A stretch of 35,630 nucleotides of DNA, from assembly GCA_044344935.1 (NCBI GenBank), contig JBIJCA010000008.1, forward strand, positions 1-35,630, in the 5' to 3' direction. A program made the position numbers and the translations under genes. This stretch comes from Aquimonas sp044344935. GTDB lineage: Bacteria; Pseudomonadota; Gammaproteobacteria; Xanthomonadales; Xanthomonadaceae. Within the stretch, counting starts at the first letter, position 1. Each line of letters begins with the position of its first letter. Under the pieces are notes generated by a model. That model had not been told where the DNA came from. It made no database searches and saw nothing but the letters and a program-made list of their open reading frames with translations. Below, piece by piece: positions 25,102-32,780 of the stretch.

Positions 25102-25199
25102 CGGGGCTCTGGCTCCGACATCACCGTGAGACCGATCCTCCATACGGTCGGTCTCCCCCAGTAAACGCAAGACCTGAAGATTGAAGCTGGAGAACCCCC

Positions 25200-25391
25200 A
25201 TGGCAGTGCAGAAGAGCCGCGTCACCCCCTCCAAGCGCGGCATGCGCCGTTCGCATGACGCCCTGACCGCGAAGCAGCTGGCGACCGACCCGACCACGGG
25301 CGAGACCCACATCCGCCATCACATCACCAAAGATGGCTTCTACCGCGGCAAGAAGGTCATCAACGTCAAGTCGGCGGTCGACGCCGAATAA
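25200..25391 (+). CDS. rpmF: 50S ribosomal protein L32
   Basis: The 63-residue product is a standard bacterial L32: MAVQKSRVTPSKRGMRRSHD, then ITKDGFYRGKKVI. It lacks the zinc-binding CxxC pairs (it reads HIRHHITKDGFY), so it is the C-minus form. It is part of the large ribosomal subunit near the exit tunnel. ATG 25200 has GGAG about 8 nt upstream. It is followed by a hairpin terminator, so yceD-rpmF is probably a separate operon from the fab genes. Confidence 0.97.
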   Translation: MAVQKSRVTPSKRGMRRSHDALTAKQLATDPTTGETHIRHHITKDGFYRGKKVINVKSAVDAE

Positions 25392-25435
25392 GGCGGTCGC
25401 GGCCCCCCGCGGGCTGCCCTGCAGACGATGTTCGA

Positions 25436-25463
25436 GACGGCAGGCCGAGAGGCCTGCCGTCTT
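25436..25463 (+). terminator. Terminator after rpmF
   Basis: GACGGCAGGCC-GAGA-GGCCTGCCGTC is a perfect 11-bp stem with a GAGA loop, 45 nt past the rpmF stop, followed only by TTCGTC. The stem is strong but the T-tract poor. Confidence 0.65.
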
Positions 25464-25768
25464 CGTCATGTCTGAAGCCTTCATGCGCCCTCGCGACCAT
25501 CCCGATGCGGCGGGACACCTCGGCCCGCGCGATCAAGGCTCAAGGGCGTGCCTGCGTGGAATGCTGCGTTGCACGGATAACCGCACCGCCCGAGGTTGTC
25601 GCCGCGCGGGTTCCGGGGTGCTGGCTCCGCTGACATATTGGCGTCATCATTCGCGACCCGCGGGCTCAGCAATCCGCCGCGGCGGTGCCTTTCCGGTCCG
25701 CCATGTCCGCAGCGCACTTCGTCTGGTCCGGGGCGAAGCGCCTCCCCCAAGACCTTCAGGAGACACCG
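25464..25768. other. Non-coding gap before fabH; no plsX
   Basis: The stretch from the rpmF stop to fabH is 377 bp; beyond the rpmF terminator about 305 bp remain without a credible gene. In many proteobacteria plsX (about 1 kb) sits here. Frames that cross it give low-complexity Arg/Ala-rich peptides without recognisable domains or start signals. One dyad, TGAC-N8-GTCA (25631-25646), could be a regulator site. The region should contain the fab-operon promoter, but no strong -35/-10 pair is visible. Confidence 0.55.
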
Positions 25769-26740
25769 ATGCCCTTCGCTCGCATTCTCGGAACGGGCAG
25801 CTACCTGCCTGAGCGCATCGTCACCAACGAAGAACTGGCGGCGCGCATCGAGACCTCGGACGAATGGATCCGCGAACGCACCGGGATCCGCCAGCGTCAT
25901 GTCGCTGCCGATGGTCAGACCACGGTGGACCTGGCAGAGCAGGCCGCTCTGCGGGCACTCGAAGCGGCCGGGGCGAAAGCCAGCGAGATCGATCTCCTGA
26001 TCGTCGGTACCACCACGCCCGATCTGGTGTTTCCTTCTTCGGCCTGCCTGCTCCAGCACCGCCTGGGCGCGAACGGCTGCGCGGCCTTCGACGTCAATGC
26101 CGCCTGTTCGGGCTTCGTTTACGCGCTGGGTACCGCCAACGCAATGATCCGCAGCGGCATGGCGAGGAAAGCGCTTGTGGTTGGCGCCGAGACTCTGACC
26201 CGGATGCTCGACTGGAGCGATCGCACCACCGCCGTTCTGTTCGGAGACGGCGCCGGCGCTGTGGTTCTGGAAGCCAGCGACGAAGCTGGCATTCTCTCGA
26301 CGCACCTGCATGCGGACGGCGGCTACGGACACCTGCTCGCAACCGACGTCGGCGTGTCGAAAGGCTTCAAGCCCAATGAGCCGAACGCGGGCCTGCGCAT
26401 CCGCATGACCGGCAACGAAGTCTTCAAGGTCGCGGTGAAGACCCTCGACGCGGTGGTCGAGGAAACCCTGCAGGCCAATGGTCTGCAGAAGAGCGACCTC
26501 GACTGGTTGATTCCGCACCAGGCCAATCTGCGCATCATTTCCGCCACCGCCAAGCGACTGGAAATGTCGATGGACCGCGTAATCGTCACGGTCGATCGTC
26601 ATGGCAACACTTCGGCCGCGTCGGTACCGCTGGCCCTCGACGAGGCCGTCCGTTCGGGCAAGGTGCAGCGCGGCGAGCTGCTGTTGCTGGAAGCCTTCGG
26701 CGGTGGATTCACCTGGGGCTCGGCGCTGATCCGCTACTGA
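25769..26740 (+). CDS. fabH: 3-oxoacyl-ACP synthase III (FabH)
   Basis: The 323-residue product is a complete KAS III: catalytic C113 in NAACSGF, H250 in IPHQANLRI and N280 in RHGNTSAAS, plus the TTTPDLVFPSSAC segment. It condenses acetyl-CoA (or another primer) with malonyl-ACP to start fatty-acid synthesis. The frame opens 28 codons earlier, but ATG 25769 has CAGGAGA 6 nt upstream and fits the family length. First gene of the fab cluster. Confidence 0.96.
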   Translation: MPFARILGTGSYLPERIVTNEELAARIETSDEWIRERTGIRQRHVAADGQTTVDLAEQAALRALEAAGAKASEIDLLIVGTTTPDLVFPSSACLLQHRLGANGCAAFDVNAACSGFVYALGTANAMIRSGMARKALVVGAETLTRMLDWSDRTTAVLFGDGAGAVVLEASDEAGILSTHLHADGGYGHLLATDVGVSKGFKPNEPNAGLRIRMTGNEVFKVAVKTLDAVVEETLQANGLQKSDLDWLIPHQANLRIISATAKRLEMSMDRVIVTVDRHGNTSAASVPLALDEAVRSGKVQRGELLLLEAFGGGFTWGSALIRY

Positions 26741-26847
26741 GGCCAGGCTCGCTGCCGTCGCGCATACCCTACGCCCCGGTACAGACGGGTCGCGGCAGCC
26801 TTCCCGTATGATGCGCGGCCGCTTCCAACCCGCAGGCCCGTCCGCAC

Positions 26848-27795
26848 GTGAGTTCCAGCGCCATCGCCTTCGTTTTCCCCGGCCAGGGCTCGCAGTCGCC
26901 CGGCGTGCTGGCCGATCTTGCCGAACGCCATCCGACCCTGATCGACAGCTTTGCCGAAGCCTCGGAAGGCGCTGCCGTCGATCTCTGGGCCATTGCATCT
27001 GCCGCTGACGATGCCCGACTCAACCAGACCGAGTTCACCCAGCCGACGCTGCTGGCCGCGAGCGTTGCCCTGTTCCGGCTGTGGCGTGCGCAGGGCGGCT
27101 GTCTGCCTGCGCGTGTCGCCGGGCACAGCCTGGGCGAGTACAGCGCGCTGGTGGCGGCTGACGCGCTGAGCCTGAGCGATGCTGCCGCACTGGTGCGCGA
27201 ACGCGGACGCCTGATGCAGGCCGCGGTGCCCGCTGGCAGCGGCGCCATGGCAGCGGTGCTCGGCGCCGACGACGCCGTGGTCGAAGAGATCTGCGCCAGC
27301 GTCTCAGGTGACCGTGTGGTGGTGCCAGCGAACTTCAACTCGCCGGGCCAGATCGTGATCGGTGGACACGCCGAGGCCGTCGATGCGGCGATCGCCGCGC
27401 TCGCCGATCGCGGCGTGCGCAAGGCGGTCAAGCTGGCGGTCAGCGTTCCCTCGCATACGCCGCTGATGCGCCAGGCCGCCCAAGCGCTTGCCGAGCGCAT
27501 GGAGCGGATCGCGTGGCGCATGCCTGGCCAGTCGCTGGTGCACAACGTTGATGCCGCCGTCGCGACCGATCTCGCGGCGCTGAAGTCGGCGCTTGTGCGT
27601 CAGCTTTATCTTCCGGTGCGCTGGACCGACTGCGTGCAGCAGCTCACTGCCGCTGGCGCGAGTCGCTATGTCGAGTGCGGCCCGGGCAAGGTGCTGTGCG
27701 GGCTGATCAAGCGCATCGATCGGAGCGTCGAATCGAAATCGCTTGGCAGCCTCGTCGAATTCGAGGACGCCTTGAACGGCTGGGGCGGCGAGTAA
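26848..27795 (+). CDS. fabD: Malonyl-CoA:ACP transacylase (FabD)
   Basis: The 315-residue product has FVFPGQGSQ at the start, the active-site S94 in GHSLGEYSAL, H203 in VPSHTPLM and the C-terminal VECGPGKVLCGLIKRI. It loads malonate onto ACP. GTG 26848 is used as start; upstream Shine-Dalgarno is weak (GCAGG about 11 nt away). In the 107-bp gap after fabH a TATGAT (26807-26812) could be an internal -10, but no good -35 accompanies it. Confidence 0.95.
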   Translation: MSSSAIAFVFPGQGSQSPGVLADLAERHPTLIDSFAEASEGAAVDLWAIASAADDARLNQTEFTQPTLLAASVALFRLWRAQGGCLPARVAGHSLGEYSALVAADALSLSDAAALVRERGRLMQAAVPAGSGAMAAVLGADDAVVEEICASVSGDRVVVPANFNSPGQIVIGGHAEAVDAAIAALADRGVRKAVKLAVSVPSHTPLMRQAAQALAERMERIAWRMPGQSLVHNVDAAVATDLAALKSALVRQLYLPVRWTDCVQQLTAAGASRYVECGPGKVLCGLIKRIDRSVESKSLGSLVEFEDALNGWGGE

Positions 27796-27831
27796 GCCGC
27801 GCAGTCCTGCCCACATCGAACGGAGAACCGG

Positions 27832-28575
27832 ATGAACCAGCCACTTGCAGGTGAAATCGCGCTCGTCACCGGCGCCAGCCGCGGCATCGGTGCCGCGATC
27901 GCCGACACACTCGCCGCCCAGGGCGCGAAAGTGATCGGCACCGCCACGTCCGATGCCGGTGCGGCCGCAATCAGCGCGCGCATGGCCGAGCACGGCGGCG
28001 TCGGCCGCGTGCTGGATGTCGCCGATGGCGCGCAAATCGACGCCCTGATCGAGACGATCGGCAAAGAGTTTGGTCCGATCGGGATTCTGGTGAACAATGC
28101 CGGCATCACCCGCGACAACCTGCTGATGCGCATGAAGGACGAGGACTGGCAGGCCATCCTCGACACCAATCTGAGTTCGGTCTTCCGCAGTTCGAAAGCG
28201 GTGATGCGCGGCATGATGAAGGCCCGGAAGGGCCGCATCATCAATATCGCTTCGGTCATCGGCGTCACCGGCAATGCGGGACAGGCCAACTACGCCGCCG
28301 CCAAGGCCGGCATCATCGGCTTCTCGAAATCGCTGGCCAAGGAGATCGGCAGCCGCGGGATCACAGTCAACGTGGTGGCGCCGGGCTTCATCGATACCGA
28401 CATGACGCGGTCACTGCCGGAGGACGCGCGCAGCGCGCTGCTCGGCCAGATCGCGCTGGGTCGCCTCGGCGAGGCGCAGGACATCGCCAACGCGGTGGCC
28501 TTCCTCGCAGGGCCGCAGGCCAGTTACATCACCGGCGAGACCCTGCATGTGAACGGTGGTATGTATATGCCCTGA
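27832..28575 (+). CDS. fabG: 3-oxoacyl-ACP reductase (FabG)
   Basis: The 247-residue SDR has TGASRGIGAAIA (NADPH-binding), NNAGITRDNLLMRM, catalytic S141, Y154 and K158 in NYAAAKAG, and the C-terminal ITGETLHVNGGMYMP typical of FabG. It reduces 3-oxoacyl-ACP with NADPH. ATG 27832 has GGAGA 7 nt upstream, 36 nt after fabD. It is distinct from the two PhaB-like SDRs at 3878 and 5488 in both context and C-terminus. Confidence 0.96.
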   Translation: MNQPLAGEIALVTGASRGIGAAIADTLAAQGAKVIGTATSDAGAAAISARMAEHGGVGRVLDVADGAQIDALIETIGKEFGPIGILVNNAGITRDNLLMRMKDEDWQAILDTNLSSVFRSSKAVMRGMMKARKGRIINIASVIGVTGNAGQANYAAAKAGIIGFSKSLAKEIGSRGITVNVVAPGFIDTDMTRSLPEDARSALLGQIALGRLGEAQDIANAVAFLAGPQASYITGETLHVNGGMYMP

Positions 28576-28646
28576 GCTGCCGTGCGCAGCCTGGTAGTCG
28601 ATCAAGACATTCGAACCCAAAGCCCGTCCGGCGCAGACGGGTGGCT

Positions 28647-28687
28647 GGAACCGCGGAATGGTGCGGTCTGGCGGTTCCCACTACAAT
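28647..28687 (+). promoter_or_regulatory. acpP promoter region with inverted repeat
   Basis: In the 145-bp gap between fabG and acpP, TACAAT (28682-28687) is a good -10 hexamer, 33 nt before the start codon. Upstream, GGAACCGC (28647-28654) and GCGGTTCC (28671-28678) form a perfect 8-bp inverted repeat with 16-nt spacing, so its right arm sits between -35 and -10. The -35 itself is poor. The repeat may be an operator, or a hairpin ending fabG transcripts. Confidence 0.5.
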
Positions 28688-28720
28688 GCGCCGAGTTTTC
28701 CGTCAGAGGAATTGAACCCC

Positions 28721-28960
28721 ATGAGCAGCATCGAAGAACGCGTCAAGAAGATCGTCGTGGAACAGCTGGGCGTCAAGGAAGATGAAGTCACCCCCAACGC
28801 CTCCTTCGTGGACGATCTGGGCGCGGACTCGCTCGACACCGTTGAGCTGGTGATGGCGCTCGAGGAAGAGTTCGAGTGCGAGATCCCGGACGAAGACGCC
28901 GAGAAGATCACCAGCGTGCAGCAGGCCATCGACTACGTGAAGGCTCACGTCAAGTCGTAA
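28721..28960 (+). CDS. acpP: Acyl carrier protein
   Basis: The 79-residue acidic protein contains DDLGADSLDTVELVMALEEE with Ser37 as the 4'-phosphopantetheine site, the usual place and context for AcpP. It carries growing acyl chains between the Fab enzymes and also donates to lipid A and phospholipid synthesis. ATG 28721 has AGAGGA 11 nt upstream. It has its own promoter-like region and is followed by a strong terminator, so it can be made in excess over the other fab products, as its function demands. Confidence 0.98.
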   Translation: MSSIEERVKKIVVEQLGVKEDEVTPNASFVDDLGADSLDTVELVMALEEEFECEIPDEDAEKITSVQQAIDYVKAHVKS

Positions 28961-29014
28961 GCCGCAGCCGTAGCGATGCGGGCTTCAGAGTCTGCACCGC
29001 AAGCGATTGAAGAG

Positions 29015-29049
29015 GCCGCCCCCGTCCCGTGACGGGGCGGCTTTCTTTT
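29015..29049 (+). terminator. Intrinsic terminator of acpP
   Basis: GCCGCCCCCGTC (29015-29026) pairs with GACGGGGCGGC (29031-29041) with one bulged C and a 4-nt loop, followed by TTTCTTTT. It lies 54 nt past the acpP stop and 96 nt before fabF, so fabF needs either read-through or its own promoter in 29050-29145, where none is evident. Confidence 0.85.
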
Positions 29050-29145
29050 GGGGCGTGCCCGAGGGCACTCCCGCGTTTTCCGTCCGTCGCCTGTTGCGTC
29101 GGACACTGAACAGACGCCGGACAGCGCCGCCGGCACGGAGCCAGC

Positions 29146-30384
29146 ATGAGCAAGCGTCGCGTCGTCATCACCGGTATGGGCATCGTCTCGCCGGTCGGCA
29201 ATGATCTCGCAACTGCCTGGGACAACATCTCCCACGGCCGCTCGGGCATCGGCCCGATTACCCATTTCGATGCCGGTGCGTATGCCACGCGCATCGCTGG
29301 CGAGGTGCGCGGTTTCGATCCCGCCGCCTACATCCCGGCCAAAGAGGCCAAGCGGATGGACCCCTTCATCCACTACGGCGTCGCCGCCGGGTTGATGGCG
29401 CTGAAGGATTCCGGCCTCGAAATCAGCGAAGCCAACGCCGAGCGCATCGGCACCATCATCGGCTCGGGCATCGGCGGCATCCTCGGCATCGAGGACACCA
29501 CCGCGCGCCTGCTCGAAGGCGGCCCGCGCAAGGTTTCGCCCTTCTATGTCCCGAGCACGATCATCAACATGGTCTCGGGCCATCTGTCGATCCTCACCGG
29601 CATCAAGGGCCCCAACTTTTCGGCCGTGTCCGCCTGCGCCACCGCCAACCATTCGGTCGGCATGGCGATGCGTCTGATCCAGTACGGCGATGCCGACGTC
29701 ATGGTCGCCGGTGGCGCCGAGCGCGGCAGCAGCCCAACCTCGGTGGCGGGTTTCTGCTCGATGAAGGCGATGTCGACCCGCAACGACGATCCAACGCGCG
29801 CCTCACGTCCATGGGACAAGGACCGCGACGGCTTCGTCATGGGCGACGGCGCCGGCGTGCTGGTGCTGGAGGAATACGAACACGCCAAGGCCCGCGGCGC
29901 GCGCATCTACTGCGAGCTGGCTGGCTTCGGCGCGAGTTCCGACGCCTACCACATGACCGCGCCGGCCGAGGACGGCGAGGGCGCGGCGCGCTGCATGACC
30001 GCAGCCCTGCGCGATGCCGGCATCAATGCCGACCAGGTGGGCTATCTCAATGCACACGGCACTTCGACGCCGTTGGGCGACCTCGCTGAAACGCTGGCGA
30101 TGAAGCGCGCCTTTGGCGACCACGCCTACCGCACCCTGGTCAGCTCGACCAAGTCGATGACCGGCCACCTTCTTGGCGCTGCGGGTGGCGTCGAAGCCGT
30201 GTTCAGCATCCTTGCTCTGCACCACGGCATTGTTCCGCCCACCATCAATCTGGATGAGCCTGGCGAAGGCTGCGATCTGGACTACGTGCCGAATGTGGCG
30301 CGCGAGGCGAAGATCGAGGTCGCGATGTCGAACGGCTTCGGCTTCGGCGGCACCAACGGCACCCTCGTGTTCCGGCGCGTCTAG
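29146..30384 (+). CDS. fabF: 3-oxoacyl-ACP synthase II (FabF)
   Basis: The 412-residue product is a complete KAS II: catalytic C164 in SACATANHS, H304 in NAHGTST and H341 in TGHLLGAAG, with MKAMSTRND and the glycine-rich end GFGFGGTNGTL. It elongates acyl-ACP with malonyl-ACP and controls unsaturated-chain balance. ATG 29146 has CGGAG 6 nt upstream. It leads the second half of the cluster (fabF-pabB-pabC-mltG-tmk-holB). Confidence 0.97.
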   Translation: MSKRRVVITGMGIVSPVGNDLATAWDNISHGRSGIGPITHFDAGAYATRIAGEVRGFDPAAYIPAKEAKRMDPFIHYGVAAGLMALKDSGLEISEANAERIGTIIGSGIGGILGIEDTTARLLEGGPRKVSPFYVPSTIINMVSGHLSILTGIKGPNFSAVSACATANHSVGMAMRLIQYGDADVMVAGGAERGSSPTSVAGFCSMKAMSTRNDDPTRASRPWDKDRDGFVMGDGAGVLVLEEYEHAKARGARIYCELAGFGASSDAYHMTAPAEDGEGAARCMTAALRDAGINADQVGYLNAHGTSTPLGDLAETLAMKRAFGDHAYRTLVSSTKSMTGHLLGAAGGVEAVFSILALHHGIVPPTINLDEPGEGCDLDYVPNVAREAKIEVAMSNGFGFGGTNGTLVFRRV

Positions 30385-30416
30385 GCGCCGGAGTCCGACC
30401 GATCGGCGCGCCCCGC

Positions 30417-31943
30417 ATGCACAGTGTCCTGCCGCCGGTTGCGGTTGATCTGCTGGATCTGCATCGCGCCGAGCCGTGCTTCTTCCCCTGTCTGCTGGAG
30501 AGCGCCGCGCAGGGGGGGCGCGCGCGTTTCGACCTGCTGCTGGCGGCGCCTGAGGGCGGCTTCCGGCTGTCTGCAGACGGCGCGCTTGGCGACCTCGATG
30601 GCCATCGCCTCGCGGGCACCTTCCTTGATCAGCTGGACCGCGCGTTTGCGACAGTCGGTGGCGCCGAGCGCATCGATGGCGTCCCCTTCAGCGGCGGCTG
30701 GGCGCTGCTGCTCGGCTATGAGCTGGCCGCCGAGATCGAGCCCAGCGTCCCGCGGCTGTCCGCGCCCGGAGGCCTGCCGACCGCCCTCGCGCTGCGCTGT
30801 CGCGCCGCCATCCTGCGCGATCGCGAGAGTGGTGAAGCCAGTGCGGTGGTCGAAGCCGACCATCCGCAGGCGCCGGCTCTGATCGAGCGCCTGCAGCGCG
30901 CGTGGCAGGCTGCTGCCGAGGTCGCTGCGTTGCGCGCAGCGAAGGCTGATTCGATCGATGCCGGCACGGCCGCGCCGCTGCCCGCACACCGCATCGACGA
31001 GGCCGACGGCGCGCAGTTCGAGCAGGGCGCGGGCCGCATCATCGACTACCTGCGTGCTGGAGACGTCTTCCAGGTCAACCTCTCGCGCAGCTGGCGGGTG
31101 GAATTTGCATCCCCGGTCGCCCCTTCGGACCTTTACGCCAACCTGCGCGTCGCCAACCCGGCGCCGTTCGCCGGTCTGCTGGCCTGGGACGATTGGGCGC
31201 TGCTCAGCTCCTCGCCCGAGCGCCTCCTGTCGGTGCGCGAAGGTCTGGCCGAGACGCGGCCCATCGCCGGCACGCGACCTCGTCAGCCCGGAGATGCACT
31301 GGATGACGCACGTCGTCGCGCCGAGCTGATCGGGCACCCCAAAGAGCGCGCCGAGCACATCATGCTGATCGATCTCGAGCGCAACGATCTGGGTCGCGTC
31401 TGCGTGCCGGGCACGGTCGAGGTCGACGAGCTGATGGGCCTCGAAAGCTATGCCCACGTCCACCACATCGTCAGCAACGTGCGCGGTCGGCTGCGATCGG
31501 ACGTCACACCGGGCCAGGCGATCGCGGCGGTGTTTCCGGGCGGCACGATCACCGGCTGTCCCAAGGTGCGCTGCATGCAGATCATCGCCGAGCTCGAAGG
31601 CGAGGGTCGCGGGCCCTACACGGGCGCGCTCGGTTATCTGGACCGCAGCGGTGATCTTGATCTCAATATCCTGATCCGCAGCCTGTGGCTGCGCGGCGAC
31701 CGGGCTGGCTTCCGCGCGGGCGCTGGCATCGTGGTGGACTCCGATCCTGCCCTCGAACTCGCCGAGACCCGCGCCAAGGCGCGTGGGCTGCTGCGCGCGT
31801 TCGAGGCCCCCGTCCCGCGCAGCGCAGCGCCGGCCGCCGCCGATGAGGCCGGAGGTGATGCCGTGCGGGCGGACGTCCCGCCACCCGCTTCCGGGGCGCC
31901 CGCACCGCGCACCGATGTCCCTGCCGTCGGAGCGCAGGCCTGA
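30417..31943 (+). CDS. pabB: Aminodeoxychorismate synthase component I (PabB)
   Basis: The 508-residue product has the chorismate-binding domain: SSSPERLLSV, ETRPIAGTRPR, IMLIDLERNDLGRVC, FPGGTITGCPKVR and AGAGIVVDSDP. It should form aminodeoxychorismate with the PabA glutaminase for folate synthesis. Residue 284 is Ala (PIAGT) where E. coli PabB has the active-site Lys (PIKGT); this is the TrpE-like state. Location beside pabC nevertheless supports PabB. After about residue 462 a low-complexity Ala/Pro-rich tail (about 45 residues) follows. ATG 30417 lacks a clear Shine-Dalgarno sequence. Its stop overlaps pabC (TGATG). Confidence 0.9.
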   Translation: MHSVLPPVAVDLLDLHRAEPCFFPCLLESAAQGGRARFDLLLAAPEGGFRLSADGALGDLDGHRLAGTFLDQLDRAFATVGGAERIDGVPFSGGWALLLGYELAAEIEPSVPRLSAPGGLPTALALRCRAAILRDRESGEASAVVEADHPQAPALIERLQRAWQAAAEVAALRAAKADSIDAGTAAPLPAHRIDEADGAQFEQGAGRIIDYLRAGDVFQVNLSRSWRVEFASPVAPSDLYANLRVANPAPFAGLLAWDDWALLSSSPERLLSVREGLAETRPIAGTRPRQPGDALDDARRRAELIGHPKERAEHIMLIDLERNDLGRVCVPGTVEVDELMGLESYAHVHHIVSNVRGRLRSDVTPGQAIAAVFPGGTITGCPKVRCMQIIAELEGEGRGPYTGALGYLDRSGDLDLNILIRSLWLRGDRAGFRAGAGIVVDSDPALELAETRAKARGLLRAFEAPVPRSAAPAAADEAGGDAVRADVPPPASGAPAPRTDVPAVGAQA

Positions 31944-32767
31944 TGCGCCTCGGGGTGCTGATCGACGGCGAACCCGCCGAGTCGGTCGGCGTCGACAGTC
32001 GCGGACTCAACTACGGCGACGGCCTGTTTGAAACCCTGCTGGTGCAGGACGGCCGCCCGGTCTGGTGGGGCGAGCACATGGCGCGACTGAAGCGTGGTTG
32101 CGAGGCGCTTGACCTGCGTTGTCCCGATCCTGATCTGCTGGCCTTCGAAGCCGAGCGTTTCTGCTCTGGACAGCAGCGCGCGGTGCTGAAGCTGGTGCTG
32201 GTTCGCGCCGGCGCCGGCCGCGGCTACGCGCCCGAGCCCGGCGCGCGCAGCCAACGCATCCTGAGCCTGCATGTAGCCCCACTCCTGCGCGCCAGTGATT
32301 ACCTGCAGGGCGTCAGCCTGCGCTGGTGCGAGACGCGGCTGGCCCTGCAGCCACGCCTTGCCGGCATCAAGCATCTGAACCGGCTGGAGAGCGTGCTGGC
32401 GCGTGCCGAACTGGCGAACACCGGGGCCGCCGAGGGCCTGATGCTCGACACCGCGGGCGGGGTGACGTGCGCGACTGCGGCCAACGTGTTCACGCTGCGC
32501 GCTGGCCGACTGCGCACCCCCTCGCTGCGCGCGGCCGGCATCGCCGGTACCTGTCGCGACTGGGTGCTGGCGCGTGCGGATGTCGAGATCGGCGAACTGC
32601 TGCCGCAGGACATCGAACGCGCCGACGGCGTGTTCGTCTGCAGCAGCCTGCGCGGTATCCTGCCGGCTGCCCGGCTGGGCGAGCGGAGTTACCGACCCCA
32701 GCCCCTGATTGCCGGCCTGCAGGCCCAGCTCTGGAGCGAGGTTCCGGCGCTGGCACCGCAGGCCTGA
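31943..32767 (+). CDS. pabC: 4-amino-4-deoxychorismate lyase (PabC)
   Basis: The 274-residue PLP fold-type IV protein has DSRGLNYGDGLFETLL at the start and the PLP-binding Lys in GIKHLNRLESVLARAE. It should release pyruvate from aminodeoxychorismate to give p-aminobenzoate. At the usual glutamate near the PLP ring nitrogen (E. coli VTECCAANLF) this protein reads VTCATAANVF, with Cys176 in place of Glu by ungapped alignment. The gene starts within the pabB stop (TGATG), so synthesis is coupled. Confidence 0.9.
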   Translation: MRLGVLIDGEPAESVGVDSRGLNYGDGLFETLLVQDGRPVWWGEHMARLKRGCEALDLRCPDPDLLAFEAERFCSGQQRAVLKLVLVRAGAGRGYAPEPGARSQRILSLHVAPLLRASDYLQGVSLRWCETRLALQPRLAGIKHLNRLESVLARAELANTGAAEGLMLDTAGGVTCATAANVFTLRAGRLRTPSLRAAGIAGTCRDWVLARADVEIGELLPQDIERADGVFVCSSLRGILPAARLGERSYRPQPLIAGLQAQLWSEVPALAPQA

Positions 32768-32780
32768 AGGAGCTTTCGTC

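Noticed and set aside
25481..26998. 505-codon minus-strand open frame across fabH
   Set aside because: Antisense to fabH; no domain, and its peptide in the rpmF-fabH gap is low complexity.
28590..28640. TTCGAACCC resembling a tRNA T-loop
   Set aside because: No flanking 5-bp T-stem, no D-arm or anticodon arm, and no acceptor pairing could be built around it.
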